Shown here piece by piece: positions 9,343 through 19,100 of a stretch of DNA of 64,000 nucleotides. Position numbers and translations under genes: made by a program. The DNA lies in NCBI RefSeq assembly GCF_902489465.1, contig NZ_CABTZZ010000004.1:1-64000 (forward strand). The letters are read 5' to 3'. How positions within the stretch are numbered: the stretch's first letter is position 1; every line of letters begins with the position of its first letter. Source of the stretch: an uncultured Varibaculum sp. GTDB taxonomy: Bacteria; Actinomycetota; Actinomycetes; Actinomycetales; Actinomycetaceae. The notes beneath the pieces were generated by a model. It did no database searches, was not told where the DNA came from, and saw nothing but the letters and a program-made list of their open reading frames with translations.

Positions 9343-9417
9343 TTAGCAGTTGGGCCGTTTGCCGTGATTGGCGGCACTGGTACGGCGGCTTTTGCGTTTA
9401 CGTCCACGTTTAGACAT
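9343..9417 (-). CDS. 50S ribosomal protein bL37
   Basis: A 24-codon gene, too short for ordinary gene finding. It starts MSKRGRKRKSRR and ends AANHGKRPNC, matching the actinobacterial bL37 pattern (RGRKxRxR... ANHGKRPN) seen in mycobacterial ribosome structures, where this tiny Arg/Lys-rich protein binds 23S rRNA. A very good ribosome site (GGAAGG, 8 bases before the ATG) supports translation. It lies 127 bases downstream of rsrA in the same orientation and ends 30 bases from the shared hairpin terminator, so it may be transcribed with sigR-rsrA or from its own promoter in the gap. No promoter is obvious in that gap. Confidence 0.88.
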   Translation of the reverse strand: MSKRGRKRKSRRTSAANHGKRPNC

Positions 9418-9544
9418 CTTTTACACCTTCCCAATTAATAAACAACGTCCCTAGTTTTACATATAATCCCAAGTTTTCGAAAACTGACGATGCTTGCGAA
9501 AAAAATATTGAAACAAATCCCCAGAAAATCCAACAACTCCAAGG

Positions 9545-9826
9545 TTAATCTTCTAGGTAGCGTTGTTCTTCATAGGCAATCTGCATCCCATCCGTTTGCA
9601 TATATACCGCCAGACTCTCCACAATCCGAGTCCGTAAGGTCGAAGGAGCCACGGTTCCGTGACACAGGCAGCGCCGTAAAGACAAAGAGATGCCGGCCGC
9701 TTCGTCCTCTAGGATTCTCCGGCAACAAGGACATTCAGCAATATGGCGTGCCTCATCCTCACTAAGTTCCCGGGACTCCTCCGTGGCATGTCTAAAGAGA
9801 TCACGCCCACATGGCTGCTCGTTCAT
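9545..9826 (-). CDS. rsrA: Zinc-binding anti-sigma factor of the RsrA/RshA type
   Basis: Redox-sensing ZAS-family anti-sigma factor expected to bind and inhibit the adjacent SigR/SigH until disulfide stress releases zinc. The 93-residue protein carries the H-x3-C-x2-C zinc motif (HIAECPCC, residues about 28-35), an upstream Cys near residue 6, and a further pair in RRCLCHG. Its ATG overlaps the sigma-factor stop codon by one base (TAATG arrangement), giving tight 1:1 translational coupling as in the Streptomyces and Mycobacterium pairs. Confidence 0.88.
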   Translation of the reverse strand: MNEQPCGRDLFRHATEESRELSEDEARHIAECPCCRRILEDEAAGISLSLRRCLCHGTVAPSTLRTRIVESLAVYMQTDGMQIAYEEQRYLED

Positions 9827-10533
9827 TACTTCACCCCGATTCCGTACTCGCGGGCATATTCTGATAGTTCCTCTCTAAGTTGGCTGCGCCCTCGATGAAG
9901 CCTAGACATTACAGTACCTAGGGGGATTCCCAGAATCTGCGATATTTCCTTATAGCTGAACTGTTCCACATCCGCCAGGTAGACTACCGCCCGATGCTCA
10001 TCCGAAAGTTTTTCAAAGGCCGCTTGGATAGTTTCATTCGGTAGGCGCTCCAAAGCGGTAGTCTCGGCAGAGGGCATTCCCTCTCCATGATGCAGTGATT
10101 GCGCTACCTGTGCTTGATCAGTTATTTCTCCAGATCCGTGCTCTTGGGGACGCCGGGATTTTAAACGGTACTGATTTATAAAAGTATTAGTCATAATCCG
10201 GTACATCCAGGCTTTTAGATTGGTGCCTGGTTGGTACTGGTTAAACTTACGAAAAGCCTGCATATAGGTATCTTGAACCAGGTCTTCCGCATCTGCAGGT
10301 TTTCGAGTAAGTCGCAGCGCTCCGGCATAAAGCTGATCTAACAACGGTAGGGCTTCTTTGCTGAAACGGTCCGAAAGGAGCACATTATTATCACCGGCAG
10401 CTAAGGGATGCGACACAGATCTATTCCCGTCCTCGCCGGCAGGTTTATTCCCGCGGTCAAGCGCTACCGTTTTAGGTAACGCCGCCGTGCCTGCCCGCTC
10501 TGACTCTAGGATTTCAGTTTCCATTAACTCCAT
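9826..10533 (-). CDS. sigR: ECF sigma factor, SigR/SigH family (thiol-oxidative stress)
   Basis: Group-4 sigma factor of 235 residues. Region 2 spans about residues 62-130 (DLVQDTYMQAFRKFNQYQPG, then the -10 recognising segment KAWMYRIMTNTFINQYR) and region 4 about 165-225 (FSYKEISQILGIPLGTVMSRL helix-turn-helix). A polar tail of about 50 residues precedes region 2. The linked RsrA-type gene identifies the regulon as disulfide stress. The first ATG lacks a clear ribosome site; a second in-frame ATG at 10524 has GGAG only 3 bases away, so the true start is uncertain. A SigR-type promoter lies directly upstream. Confidence 0.9.
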   Translation of the reverse strand: MELMETEILESERAGTAALPKTVALDRGNKPAGEDGNRSVSHPLAAGDNNVLLSDRFSKEALPLLDQLYAGALRLTRKPADAEDLVQDTYMQAFRKFNQYQPGTNLKAWMYRIMTNTFINQYRLKSRRPQEHGSGEITDQAQVAQSLHHGEGMPSAETTALERLPNETIQAAFEKLSDEHRAVVYLADVEQFSYKEISQILGIPLGTVMSRLHRGRSQLREELSEYAREYGIGVK

Positions 10534-10549
10534 TCTAGCTTGGTTTCAG

Positions 10550-10577
10550 CAACATTAGTTTGGGTAATTAAGCTCCC
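10550..10577 (-). promoter_or_regulatory. Candidate SigR-type autoregulatory promoter
   Basis: Reading the minus strand, GGGAGC (10577-10572) is followed after exactly 18 bases by GTTG (10553-10550). The known SigR/SigH consensus is GGGAAY-N18-GTTG, so there is one mismatch in the -35. Transcription would begin about 10 bases before the sigR ATG. Autoregulation from such a promoter is established for the family; here it is inferred. Confidence 0.65.
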
Positions 10578-10618
10578 AGAAGCTAGAAATAGCCAGCAGC
10601 TTAGGTAAGAATAGAAGC

Positions 10619-11005
10619 ATGGCTAAAAGGTATGCACTTTCTCGCGCGCTCATAGCAGCGCCTTTGATGATTGAGGGGATCGACGCGATTCGTAACAGTG
10701 ATAAGCATGCACGCTTAGCCCAACATCACCTAGAGGTAATGGAAAAGAACGGTTTGCCTCCTCTAACCAAAAACGATGTGAAAACTATTGCGAAAGTTTG
10801 CGGCGCGGCCGTTGCTGTTTTGGCTTTGCGGATGGCAACCACTCGTCGTTCTCCCCTAGCAACTAGTGCCTTGGTGCTAGCCAACGGAGCCGCTACGATT
10901 GTCAATGGCTGGCAGCCGGGCAAAGTTGATGCCTTACGAATTGCGCAAGGTTTAGCGCTCCATGCCGGTCTAACCTCTGAAGTGTTTCCCACTAGACAGG
11001 ACTAA
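10619..11005 (+). CDS. DoxX-like small membrane protein
   Basis: A 128-residue protein resembling the DoxX/SURF4 family: GIDAIRNSDKHARLA after an initial hydrophobic segment, then two or three further hydrophobic helices and a conserved-looking GLALHAGLTSEVFPT end. Members are small quinone/redox-linked membrane proteins of poorly defined function. It is divergent from sigR, sharing a short upstream region that holds the SigR-type promoter, and aroA starts 3 bases after its stop, so it is probably cotranscribed with aroA and rsgA. The ribosome site is weak. Family assignment is moderately secure; biochemical role unknown. Confidence 0.7.
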   Translation: MAKRYALSRALIAAPLMIEGIDAIRNSDKHARLAQHHLEVMEKNGLPPLTKNDVKTIAKVCGAAVAVLALRMATTRRSPLATSALVLANGAATIVNGWQPGKVDALRIAQGLALHAGLTSEVFPTRQD

Positions 11006-11008
11006 GTT

Positions 11009-12337
11009 TTGAGTGTCTGGAATGCGCCCGTTAAAAGTGCCCCGCTAAATGCGGTAATCTCCCTTCCGCCCTCTAAATCTTTAACTGCCCGCGCCTTAGT
11101 GTTAGCGTTGCTAGCGGAAGAACCAACTTTAATAACCAATCCGCTACACTGCCGGGATACCGACTTGATGATTGCCGGTATCCAAGAGTTTGGTGCCCAG
11201 GTAGAAAAGCAAGCGGGAGGACTCCTAATTACTCCCCCGGCACAGTTATCTCCCCAAACCGGGGTTATCGAGTGCGGTCTGGCCGGAACGGTAATGCGGT
11301 TCCTGACACCGGTAGCGCTGCTTAGTGGCCAGCCGGTACGTTTTCAAGGCGATGATGCTGCCAGCGCCCGCCCTATGAAGGGCTTGCTAGATGCCTTAAC
11401 TAAGCTGGGCGCCAAATTTAGCGATATGCCCAAGCCGGGGCATTTACCTTTCACTATTAGCGGTCAGCTTATTGCCAGTGAGCAACTGCAGCAGCTGCAA
11501 ATTGATGCTTCTGCTTCTTCCCAGTATGTTTCTGCCCTGCTGCTAATCTCACCAGCACTCCCCTTTGAGCTTCAAATTGAGGTCGACTCGGTTTTACCTT
11601 CTATCCGTCACGTGGAAATGACAGTAGCGGAAGTAAATGCCTGTGGCGGGCAGATTGAAAACCTGGGTGGAGAAAGCGGAGATTGGAATACTCGCCAGAT
11701 TCGTCATCTCTGGCGCTGTCGGCCTACGCGCTTACAGGGCGGCGAGCGCCATATCGAACCCGATTTAACTAATGCCGGACCGTTCCTAGCTGCCGCCATG
11801 ATTTGTGGCGGGCAAGTTAGTATTCCCCATTGGCCCGCTAAAACTTTTCAACCTGGGGATGTTTGGCGGCAACTGCTAACTCCTATGGGAGCGCGAATTT
11901 ACCGCGCGCCCGAAGGCAACCTGGTTTGTCAAGGCAGTGGGGTAATCGGTGGCACCCAATGTGATTTAGAAGCGGTAGGAGAATTAACTCCTACTTTGGC
12001 GAGCTTGTGTACCTTAGCGGTGGAGCCTTCAAAACTTACCGGGATCGGGCATTTGCGCGGACACGAAACTGACCGCTTAAACGCCCTCGAAACGGAAATT
12101 AAACGCTTGGGGGGTAAAGCCAAAGCCAGTGAAACTACCCTCCGGATTTCTCCGGCACCTTTACATGGTGATTTAGTACAAACCTATGGTGATCACCGAA
12201 TGGCCATGTTTGCTGCTCTGATCGGCCTTAAGGTTCCTGGGGTACAAATTGAAGATATTGAGTGCGTAAGCAAAACTTTCCCAGATTTTGTTGAGACTTG
12301 GGAAGCCATGTTGGCCGGTGCTGATGGCGCGGCGTGA
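11009..12337 (+). CDS. aroA: 3-phosphoshikimate 1-carboxyvinyltransferase (EPSP synthase)
   Basis: Sixth step of the shikimate pathway: transfers enolpyruvyl from PEP to shikimate 3-phosphate. The 442 residues show SKSLTARALVLA near residue 22, GTVMRFLTP near 93, the RPMKGLLDALTKLGA stretch near 120, and the C-terminal YGDHRMAMFAALIGL with KTFPDF. Length and motifs are normal. The predicted start is TTG at 11009, 3 bases after the upstream stop, with AGACAGG as a plausible ribosome site. rsgA begins inside its last codons, and aroD of the same pathway lies nearby on the other strand. Confidence 0.95.
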   Translation: MSVWNAPVKSAPLNAVISLPPSKSLTARALVLALLAEEPTLITNPLHCRDTDLMIAGIQEFGAQVEKQAGGLLITPPAQLSPQTGVIECGLAGTVMRFLTPVALLSGQPVRFQGDDAASARPMKGLLDALTKLGAKFSDMPKPGHLPFTISGQLIASEQLQQLQIDASASSQYVSALLLISPALPFELQIEVDSVLPSIRHVEMTVAEVNACGGQIENLGGESGDWNTRQIRHLWRCRPTRLQGGERHIEPDLTNAGPFLAAAMICGGQVSIPHWPAKTFQPGDVWRQLLTPMGARIYRAPEGNLVCQGSGVIGGTQCDLEAVGELTPTLASLCTLAVEPSKLTGIGHLRGHETDRLNALETEIKRLGGKAKASETTLRISPAPLHGDLVQTYGDHRMAMFAALIGLKVPGVQIEDIECVSKTFPDFVETWEAMLAGADGAA

Positions 12338-13325
12338 TATTGGTACCGACGATCCCAGGGTTAGAGTTCGTCCTGCCCGCTCGAAACCGCGTCGCTCAAA
12401 AAAGCAAGTGGATTATTCTGCTAGTCCCACCGCTTTTGTGTTCGCAGTAGATCGCGGTCGTATCCACGTGCAAATGGGAGACACCAAATTGGTGGGGGTA
12501 AAAGCCCGCGCACTAGGTAGGCACGGTATCGTAGTCGGGGATCAGGTACGGGTCACCGGAGATTTAAGTGGAAAAAGTGGCTCTCTGGCGCGGATCGTGG
12601 AGGTTTTACCGCGAAAAACAGAACTAACCCGCTCCGCAGAAGATAGTCCCGGGGCGAAAGAAAAACCCATGGTAGCCAACGCTAACCAAATGGCGATCTG
12701 TACCGCCTGCGCTGATCCTTTGCCCCGTCCGGGAATGATTGATCGGCTATTAGTTGCCGCTTACTGCGCCGGAATCAAACCGTTACTGCTGGTTACTAAA
12801 TCTGATCTGACCTCCCCAGAGCCACTGTTAGAACTTTTCCGTCCCTTGCAGGTTCCTAGCGTGGTAACCAGTATAGAAAGCGGCGAAGGAATCGATGAGG
12901 TATCCGAGCTGCTGGCTGGGCGGGTCAGCGTACTGGTAGGCCACTCGGGTGTAGGTAAATCTTCGCTGATGAATGAGCTGATCCCCCAGGCTGAACGCTC
13001 CACCGGACACGTTAACCAGGTGACCGGACGCGGTCGCCACACCTCTACTTCGGTAATGGCGCTCCCCTTCCACAATGGCTGGTTGATTGATACTCCCGGG
13101 ATTCGCTCTTTCGGTTTAGCGCATATTAGCGAGGACGATCTGTTGGCCGCTTTCCCGGATCTGGCAGAGGTAGCCACCGGCTGTCCGAAACTGTGTACTC
13201 ATTGGCAGTCTTCACCGGGGTGCCAGTTGAGCGCGCTGGAAAAAACCGATCCCGCGCAAGCACGGCGGGTAGCATCCTTCCGCCGCCTACTTGCCTCCCA
13301 ACATAGCCAAAATTCGCTGATGTAA
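12324..13325 (+). CDS. rsgA: Small ribosomal subunit biogenesis GTPase RsgA
   Basis: Circularly permuted GTPase that acts in 30S maturation. An N-terminal basic segment and OB-fold (about residues 30-100) precede the G domain with motif order G4-G1-G3: TKSD near 155, GHSGVGKSSLMNELIP near 205, DTPG near 255, and then a C-terminal zinc knuckle (CPKLCTHWQSSPGC near 290). The ATG at 12324 is preferred over an in-frame upstream start that would lie well within aroA; it overlaps the aroA stop by 14 bases, so translation is coupled. The 3' end overlaps the convergent hisN by 39 bases. Confidence 0.94.
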   Translation: MARRDIGTDDPRVRVRPARSKPRRSKKQVDYSASPTAFVFAVDRGRIHVQMGDTKLVGVKARALGRHGIVVGDQVRVTGDLSGKSGSLARIVEVLPRKTELTRSAEDSPGAKEKPMVANANQMAICTACADPLPRPGMIDRLLVAAYCAGIKPLLLVTKSDLTSPEPLLELFRPLQVPSVVTSIESGEGIDEVSELLAGRVSVLVGHSGVGKSSLMNELIPQAERSTGHVNQVTGRGRHTSTSVMALPFHNGWLIDTPGIRSFGLAHISEDDLLAAFPDLAEVATGCPKLCTHWQSSPGCQLSALEKTDPAQARRVASFRRLLASQHSQNSLM

Positions 13326-14078
13326 CTGGGAGTTAGTCGCCAAGGCGTTGCGACCAACGCACCCTTTTTTGCCTTCCAGTGAGGTAAAACACCCGCCAGC
13401 TTCCTCAACGATAGGCACTAAAGCTGCCATATCGTAGATTTCTAGCTCCGGTTCTGCCGCGGCGTCAACTACGCCTTCGGCCACTAACATATAGGAATAA
13501 AAATCTCCATAGGCACGGGTGCGCCACACTTTTCGAGTCAGCTCCAAGAAGGCGTGCAATTTGCCGCGTTCTTCCCATCCGGAAAGGGAGGAATAACTAA
13601 AAGAAGCATCTTTTAAATCCGTTATTTTCGATACTCGATTAGTCTGTGGTTCCCCACGGTTAAAGGAACGCCACGAGCCTACGCCGCGACCTGCCCACCA
13701 GCGGCGAGCCAGAGCCGGGGCGCTAACTACCGATGCCACCATTTCGCCGGCAAGTTCCAAACCAATCAGCGTTGCCCAGACTGGCACTCCTCGCACAAAA
13801 TTTTTGGTGCCATCTATGGGATCGATAATCCAGCGAGCCTGGTTAGCTGCGGCAAGGTTGCCCCCGTATTCTTCCCCGTAAATCAAGTCATCAGGGCGGG
13901 CTGCCGCTAAGGCCTGGCGAATCATTTGCTCGGCACCGCGATCAATATCAGACACGGGGGTCAGATCAGCTTTTTCATACACTTGATAGTCGCGCTGGGT
14001 AAAATGCGCTAACGTATACCGGTCTACCTGGTCTACGATTTCTAGTAGTAGCCCTACGTCCTCACCAATGTTCCTCAT
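13287..14078 (-). CDS. hisN: Histidinol-phosphatase, inositol-monophosphatase type
   Basis: Metal-dependent phosphatase of the IMPase superfamily; the closest match is the actinobacterial HisN, which dephosphorylates histidinol phosphate. Motifs: IYGEEYGG near residue 67 (metal-binding Glu), WIIDPIDGTKNFVRGVPVWATLIGL near 84, and YDMAALVPIVEEAGG near 220. The ATG at 14078 (MRNIGEDVG) gives 263 residues, the family length; longer upstream starts would lie within aroD. It starts one base after the aroD stop, so the two are an operon. Its 3' end overlaps rsgA by 39 bases on the opposite strand. Another IMPase substrate cannot be excluded. Confidence 0.85.
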   Translation of the reverse strand: MRNIGEDVGLLLEIVDQVDRYTLAHFTQRDYQVYEKADLTPVSDIDRGAEQMIRQALAAARPDDLIYGEEYGGNLAAANQARWIIDPIDGTKNFVRGVPVWATLIGLELAGEMVASVVSAPALARRWWAGRGVGSWRSFNRGEPQTNRVSKITDLKDASFSYSSLSGWEERGKLHAFLELTRKVWRTRAYGDFYSYMLVAEGVVDAAAEPELEIYDMAALVPIVEEAGGCFTSLEGKKGCVGRNALATNSQLHQRILAMLGGK

Positions 14079-14079
14079 T

Positions 14080-14838
14080 TTATGATTCTTTCTTTCCGAG
14101 TGCGGATAGTACTTCTGCTTGTAAGGCGGCACTTACTTGTCCCGGGGCGCTGGGATTTGCGCCCGGAAGCGCCGCGAAAGTGGCACAGTTGCCAAACACT
14201 CCACCAACTAGGCGGCTAGTGGTACCGATCTCCCCCATACCCGCGACTAGAAATAGCCGCTGGCCAGCAGTGTCCCGATAATAGTTTTCCATGGCGGTAA
14301 AAACCTCTAACAGATGCCGGGCGCTGGTGATCGTGAGCGCCAGTTTTGCTACCTGAGCCCCGCGTTCGTGGGCGGTAGCTAACCAGTTATAGATCCTTTC
14401 GTTATCCATTTTTTCGGCTTCCGCCACCGCAAAATAATGCCGAGAAAGCACGCTCACTACCCCCCGGTCATGGGTATAGCTTAAAGCCTCTCTTGCCAAA
14501 GGAAAATCGTCCTCGATATCGAGGGCGTTAGCTCCCGCTTTCACCAGCATTTTCATAGTTTCAAACTGGTGGGTGGGTACCATTCGTGCGCCTCCCCCCT
14601 GTGCCACGCTACGGCAAGTCGCTAGCCACGGGAGTTTGATAATCGGAGCCACGGCCTCCACAATTTCCCGCAAGTAGCCAGGATTGCGGTAGTCCCGGAG
14701 CAGATCCAATCGCCACTCGACCAGATCGGCTGCCTGGGGAATTCGAGAAATCTGCCCCCGCAGTTCGGGTTGATTTGTACCGGTCAGCGGGACAATTAGT
14801 GCCGGTCGACCCGGAGAAAACAGCGAGTCTGATTCCAT
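14080..14838 (-). CDS. aroD: Type I 3-dehydroquinate dehydratase
   Basis: Third step of the shikimate pathway by the Schiff-base mechanism. The 252-residue protein has EWRLDLLRDY near residue 41 (substrate-binding Glu/Arg), the SVLSRHYF segment with the catalytic-type His, AKLALTI with the Schiff-base Lys near 165, and the GEIGTTSRLVGGVFGN and SAPGQ loops that close over the substrate. All expected active-site residues are visible. It is the first gene of the aroD-hisN pair and is divergent from sbcD, with an 89-base intergenic region. Confidence 0.92.
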   Translation of the reverse strand: MESDSLFSPGRPALIVPLTGTNQPELRGQISRIPQAADLVEWRLDLLRDYRNPGYLREIVEAVAPIIKLPWLATCRSVAQGGGARMVPTHQFETMKMLVKAGANALDIEDDFPLAREALSYTHDRGVVSVLSRHYFAVAEAEKMDNERIYNWLATAHERGAQVAKLALTITSARHLLEVFTAMENYYRDTAGQRLFLVAGMGEIGTTSRLVGGVFGNCATFAALPGANPSAPGQVSAALQAEVLSALGKKES

Positions 14839-14927
14839 CGGTTTGCCTCCTGGAAGTCTTACTATCTATAAACATATCGCACCTGAAAGCCCCGGTGCCT
14901 AGCCAGTAAATAAGTAATATCGATGGT

Positions 14928-16178
14928 ATGAAGCTAATCCACACCTCTGACTGGCACGTGGGACGCACGCTCTATGGGGAAGATTTATCTGCGGCTCATC
15001 GCCAGTTTTTTTCTTTCCTCACTCAACTGGTACGTGAGGAGAACGTCCAGGCAGTAATGGTAGCCGGAGATGTTTTTGATCGCGCTATTCCCTCGCTGGA
15101 ATCTTTAGAGATTGTTTCCCAGGCGTTAGCGGAACTAACTAGGCTAACCGCAGTGATTTTGACTCCCGGCAACCATGATTCTGCGGAAAGACTGGGATTT
15201 TTAGCTCCGTACGTACACGGGAACCTATATTTGCGCACCGCTTTAGCAGATATTACCCGCCCAGTGGAAATCGCGGACTCCGGTGAAACCCTGCGGGTTT
15301 GGGGACTGCCCTATCTTAACCCAGATATGGTGCGTACCAGTCTTTATGACGGAGCGCCACCTGCGGAAGATCCCGAATCAACAGTAGATAATCCGGATGA
15401 AGATTCCCTTCCGCGCCTGCCACGTTCGCACGAGGCGGTAGTGGCGGCCGCCATGCGCCGGGTGGGGAAAGCACAACGCCGTCTTCCTCGCGTTGACCGC
15501 ACTATGGTTATGGCACACGCTTTCGCAGTCGGCGGCGCGGCCAGTGATAGTGAACGGGACATCACCGTCGGGACTGTGCAATCGGTTCCCCTGCAAGTAT
15601 TTGAACGCTACGGGCAAACCGATCCCGAATCAGCTTCCGATTTAGCGGCACCCGATTATCTCGCGTTGGGACATTTACATGTGCCACAAAAACTGCATAC
15701 CGACCGATCTGCGGGACGCTATAGCGGGTCCCCGATTACTTTTTCTTTTTCGGAATGCCACACCCCAAAATCGGTGGTGCTGTTAGATACTGCTGCCCCG
15801 GATCTGAATCCCCAGCTAGTATCCACCCCGGTATTTCGACCGGTAGGCCGCATCAAAGATTCTTTTGAAAACCTGTTGACCAACCCCCGCTATGAAGACT
15901 TCACTCGCTATTGGTTGGAAATTACGGTTACTGACCCGGAGCGGCCAGCCCATCTGGTCACCAAATTAAAGCGGCGTTTTCCCAAAGCCCTAGCTATCTT
16001 ACATGAAACTTCCCGGGCGAATTTGGAGGAACAACACCGCTCCCTCAGAGTTAATCGCTACCGTCCCGCCGCGCTGGCTAAAGATTTCTTTACGCAAGCA
16101 CGAGCCGGAAAAGAGCTTACCGAAAGCGAAAGCCAACTGGTAGAAGAGATTTATGAGCAGGTGCGAGAGGAGAGTTAA
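14928..16178 (+). CDS. sbcD: Exonuclease SbcCD, nuclease subunit SbcD
   Basis: Mre11-like metallophosphoesterase that with SbcC processes hairpins and blocked DNA ends. In 416 residues the five metal motifs are visible: TSDWHVGRT at residue 6, GDVFDRA near 47, GNHDS near 81, and LGHLHVPQ near 247, with MVMAHAF between them. The C-terminal third is the SbcC-binding/capping region. The stop is followed immediately by the sbcC ATG, a strict operon. Confidence 0.94.
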   Translation: MKLIHTSDWHVGRTLYGEDLSAAHRQFFSFLTQLVREENVQAVMVAGDVFDRAIPSLESLEIVSQALAELTRLTAVILTPGNHDSAERLGFLAPYVHGNLYLRTALADITRPVEIADSGETLRVWGLPYLNPDMVRTSLYDGAPPAEDPESTVDNPDEDSLPRLPRSHEAVVAAAMRRVGKAQRRLPRVDRTMVMAHAFAVGGAASDSERDITVGTVQSVPLQVFERYGQTDPESASDLAAPDYLALGHLHVPQKLHTDRSAGRYSGSPITFSFSECHTPKSVVLLDTAAPDLNPQLVSTPVFRPVGRIKDSFENLLTNPRYEDFTRYWLEITVTDPERPAHLVTKLKRRFPKALAILHETSRANLEEQHRSLRVNRYRPAALAKDFFTQARAGKELTESESQLVEEIYEQVREES

Positions 16179-19100
16179 ATGCGGATTTTAAAACTCAGCT
16201 TCGAGGCCGTAGGCTCTTTTGGCGGTAAAGAAACGATTGATTTCACCAAACTGGGTACCGGCTCAGGTCTGTTTTTGATTCACGGCCCCACTGGTTCTGG
16301 AAAATCTACGATTCTGGATGCGATTGTTTTCGCCCTCTATAACGATGTGGCTTTGGAATCTAACTCCTCAAAAAGCCGTCTACGCTCCGATTATGCGGGT
16401 GATGACCAAATCAGTTGGGTACAGCTAGATTTTGAGGCTCGCGGACAGCTTTACCGGATTTGGCGCACCCCCAAATATGAGCGACCTAAACAACGCGGAT
16501 CAGGGACAACCTCGCAACCAGCACAGGCAAGCCTGTGGCGCCTGAGCAGTGAGGATGCCGATCCGGGCGATGCGATCGCTTCACAACCGCGAACCGTAAA
16601 TGAGGAGTTAGCTACCCGAATCCTGCCGCTAACTAAATCCCAGTTTTTGCAGACCGTGATTTTGCCACAGGGGGCTTTTTCTCGTTTCTTACGAGCGTCC
16701 TCAGATGAGCGCCAAGAAATTTTGCAACAAATTTTTGGCACCCAAATCTTTGAGCGGATGCAAAAAGAATTCATCGAGCGCGCCCGGCAGGCGGAAACTA
16801 GTGCTCAAGTAGGCTCGACAACTATTGTCAGCAAGCTAGAGATTTTCGCTGATAACTGGAATAAATTGGCGCAATCAGTGGGCAGTTCCCGCAGCGAATT
16901 AGATACCTTAGTCGATACCCTTTCGGCTTTGCCGCAAGTTTTAGACGAAGATTTAATCAAATCTTGGGAACCTTACTACCCGTTGCCAGCCGAGCACTCT
17001 TACCAATGGCTAAGCACCCAGAGCCAACAGGTAAAAACCGCAGGAGACCGGTACCGAGCAGCTTTAGAAAAAAAGGAAGCAGCAAAAATCCTCAGGGAGG
17101 ACTTCCAAGAACTTACTCGCCTATTAGCGGAAGAAAAAGAGCTTCAGGAACGCCAGCAAGGCGTAGAAACTAATCGAAAACAAATCGCACTTCACGAGCG
17201 CGCAAAACTAGTGGATGCCGAAATCAAGGAACAACTCCGCTATCAAGAACACTTAGCCACCGCAAAGGCACGACTGGTAACAGCTCTACAGACTTCTCCC
17301 GCGCCTTTTAATACTTGCCCGATACCGACCTCAGAAACTTCCCTAGACAACCTAAGGGTAAAGGTAGCCAAGCAACAGGAAGACAATTCTAAAGAGCTGG
17401 GGTTACTGGCGCCCCTGATTGAACGGCAGAAAAAACTCCAGACCCTAGAAGATGCCGCCACCAATGCTCGCAAAGGCTATGTAGATCATTCCCGAGCTGC
17501 CGCCCAAGCTGCTAAAGAGTTCACGCTGTTAGCACCGCAGTTGCAGACGCTACGGATTCGGCAGCTGCGCCTAGAAAAAGAACAACTAGGTTTCGAGGAC
17601 GCCCGGCAAAAACAGCTCCAGTTACGTCAGTACGAGGGGGAACGCCAGCATTTCTTGCAAGATTATAAACGCTTTCAAAGCGAGGTCAATAAACTTCCGG
17701 CATTAGATCAAGAGGTGGCGACCAGGCGGGCGGCCGCTGTCGAATATGAGCGCGATTTTTTCGTGGATTCGGCGATTCTTTTGGCTTCTCGCCTGGAAGC
17801 GGACACTCCCTGCCCGGTTTGTGGTTCTTCCTCACATCCTGATCCTGCCCTGGGGGACGCGAATAAGGAGCGGTCCCTCAGCGGGTTAACCACTCTAAAA
17901 GACCAGCTCACCGGGGCAGAGGCTACTTTACAAGAAAAAAAAGACCAGCTAAGAAAGGAACGTGACCGTTTGCGGGATGAAATCCAGCGGCTCCGGCAAA
18001 GCTGGCCCGGAAACGCACAAACAATTGACTCCCAAGTCGCCTACCTGCAGGCGCAAGCAAAAGAGCTAAAAGCTGTGCACCGGCAGTTAGCAGAGATGGA
18101 AAAACAGGCTCAGCAGTATCGGGATTTGGTACGAGCCTCGGTTAACGGTGCGAACCTAGAAAAAAATAAGTACGTTAACGCGCTGAACCAGATTCATGAA
18201 ATAACCGCCGAAGTTACTGCTTCCGGGCAATCAAGCAACCTTTTGGCTCGACAACGCACCCTAAGTGAAGACCAAAATAAACTGGCGTTACTGGTAAAGA
18301 ACCTGACCAGCACCAAAGAAGCCCTAGGCAACCTGTCGCAAGCGCGCCAACATTTAGAGAAAGCTTTACTTGGGGCGCGCTTCCCAGATGTTCAGGCGGC
18401 GCAAGCTGCCCTATTGGAAGCAGAGAAATACCAAGAAATAAAAACTGTCGTACAGACCTGGGATCAGGAATTTCAGACCAACCAGGTAAAGCTGAAGGCT
18501 GACCGGATGCAAAAACTGAGAGCCCCAGACTTTGTGCTGCCAGATTTAGGAGCCCTAACGGAAAAAGCCACTGCCCAGGCAGAAATTTTCCAACAGAAGC
18601 AGACAGAATTAGCGAAAGTTCAAGAGCAATTGCATGCGGTAGAGGCCGCGGTAAGTGACTTGCAAACCGATGCTGCCCATTATTTGGAATCGATCCAGGA
18701 TTCTGCCACCCTAATCGCCTTCGCAAATCTAGCCAGAGGTGAAGAAGGTTCCGCGCTGCGCGCCCCCCTAGCTACCTGGGTACTCCTAGATCGTTTTGAA
18801 GAAGTTTTAAGTGCCGCTAATCCGCATTTAGGAAAAATTTCTGGAGGACGCTACCAGCTTTCCCGTAGCGACTCTGAATCTTCCCGGCGTCGTAACCAGG
18901 CATTATCCCTCGCTGTCACCGATAACTCTTCCGATAAAGTCCGTGAAATATCGGCGCTCTCGGGCGGAGAGCTGTTTTATTGTTCCCTCTCGTTAGCGCT
19001 GGGACTTGCCGAAGTGGTAACTGCGGAAGCTGGAGGAATAGAGATCTCGTCAATGTTTATTGACGAGGGTTTTGGTACTTTGGATACCAGTAAACGCGAA

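Noticed and set aside
9490..9765. Plus-strand 91-codon frame
   Set aside because: It is antisense to rsrA, which has a clear zinc motif and is coupled to sigR.
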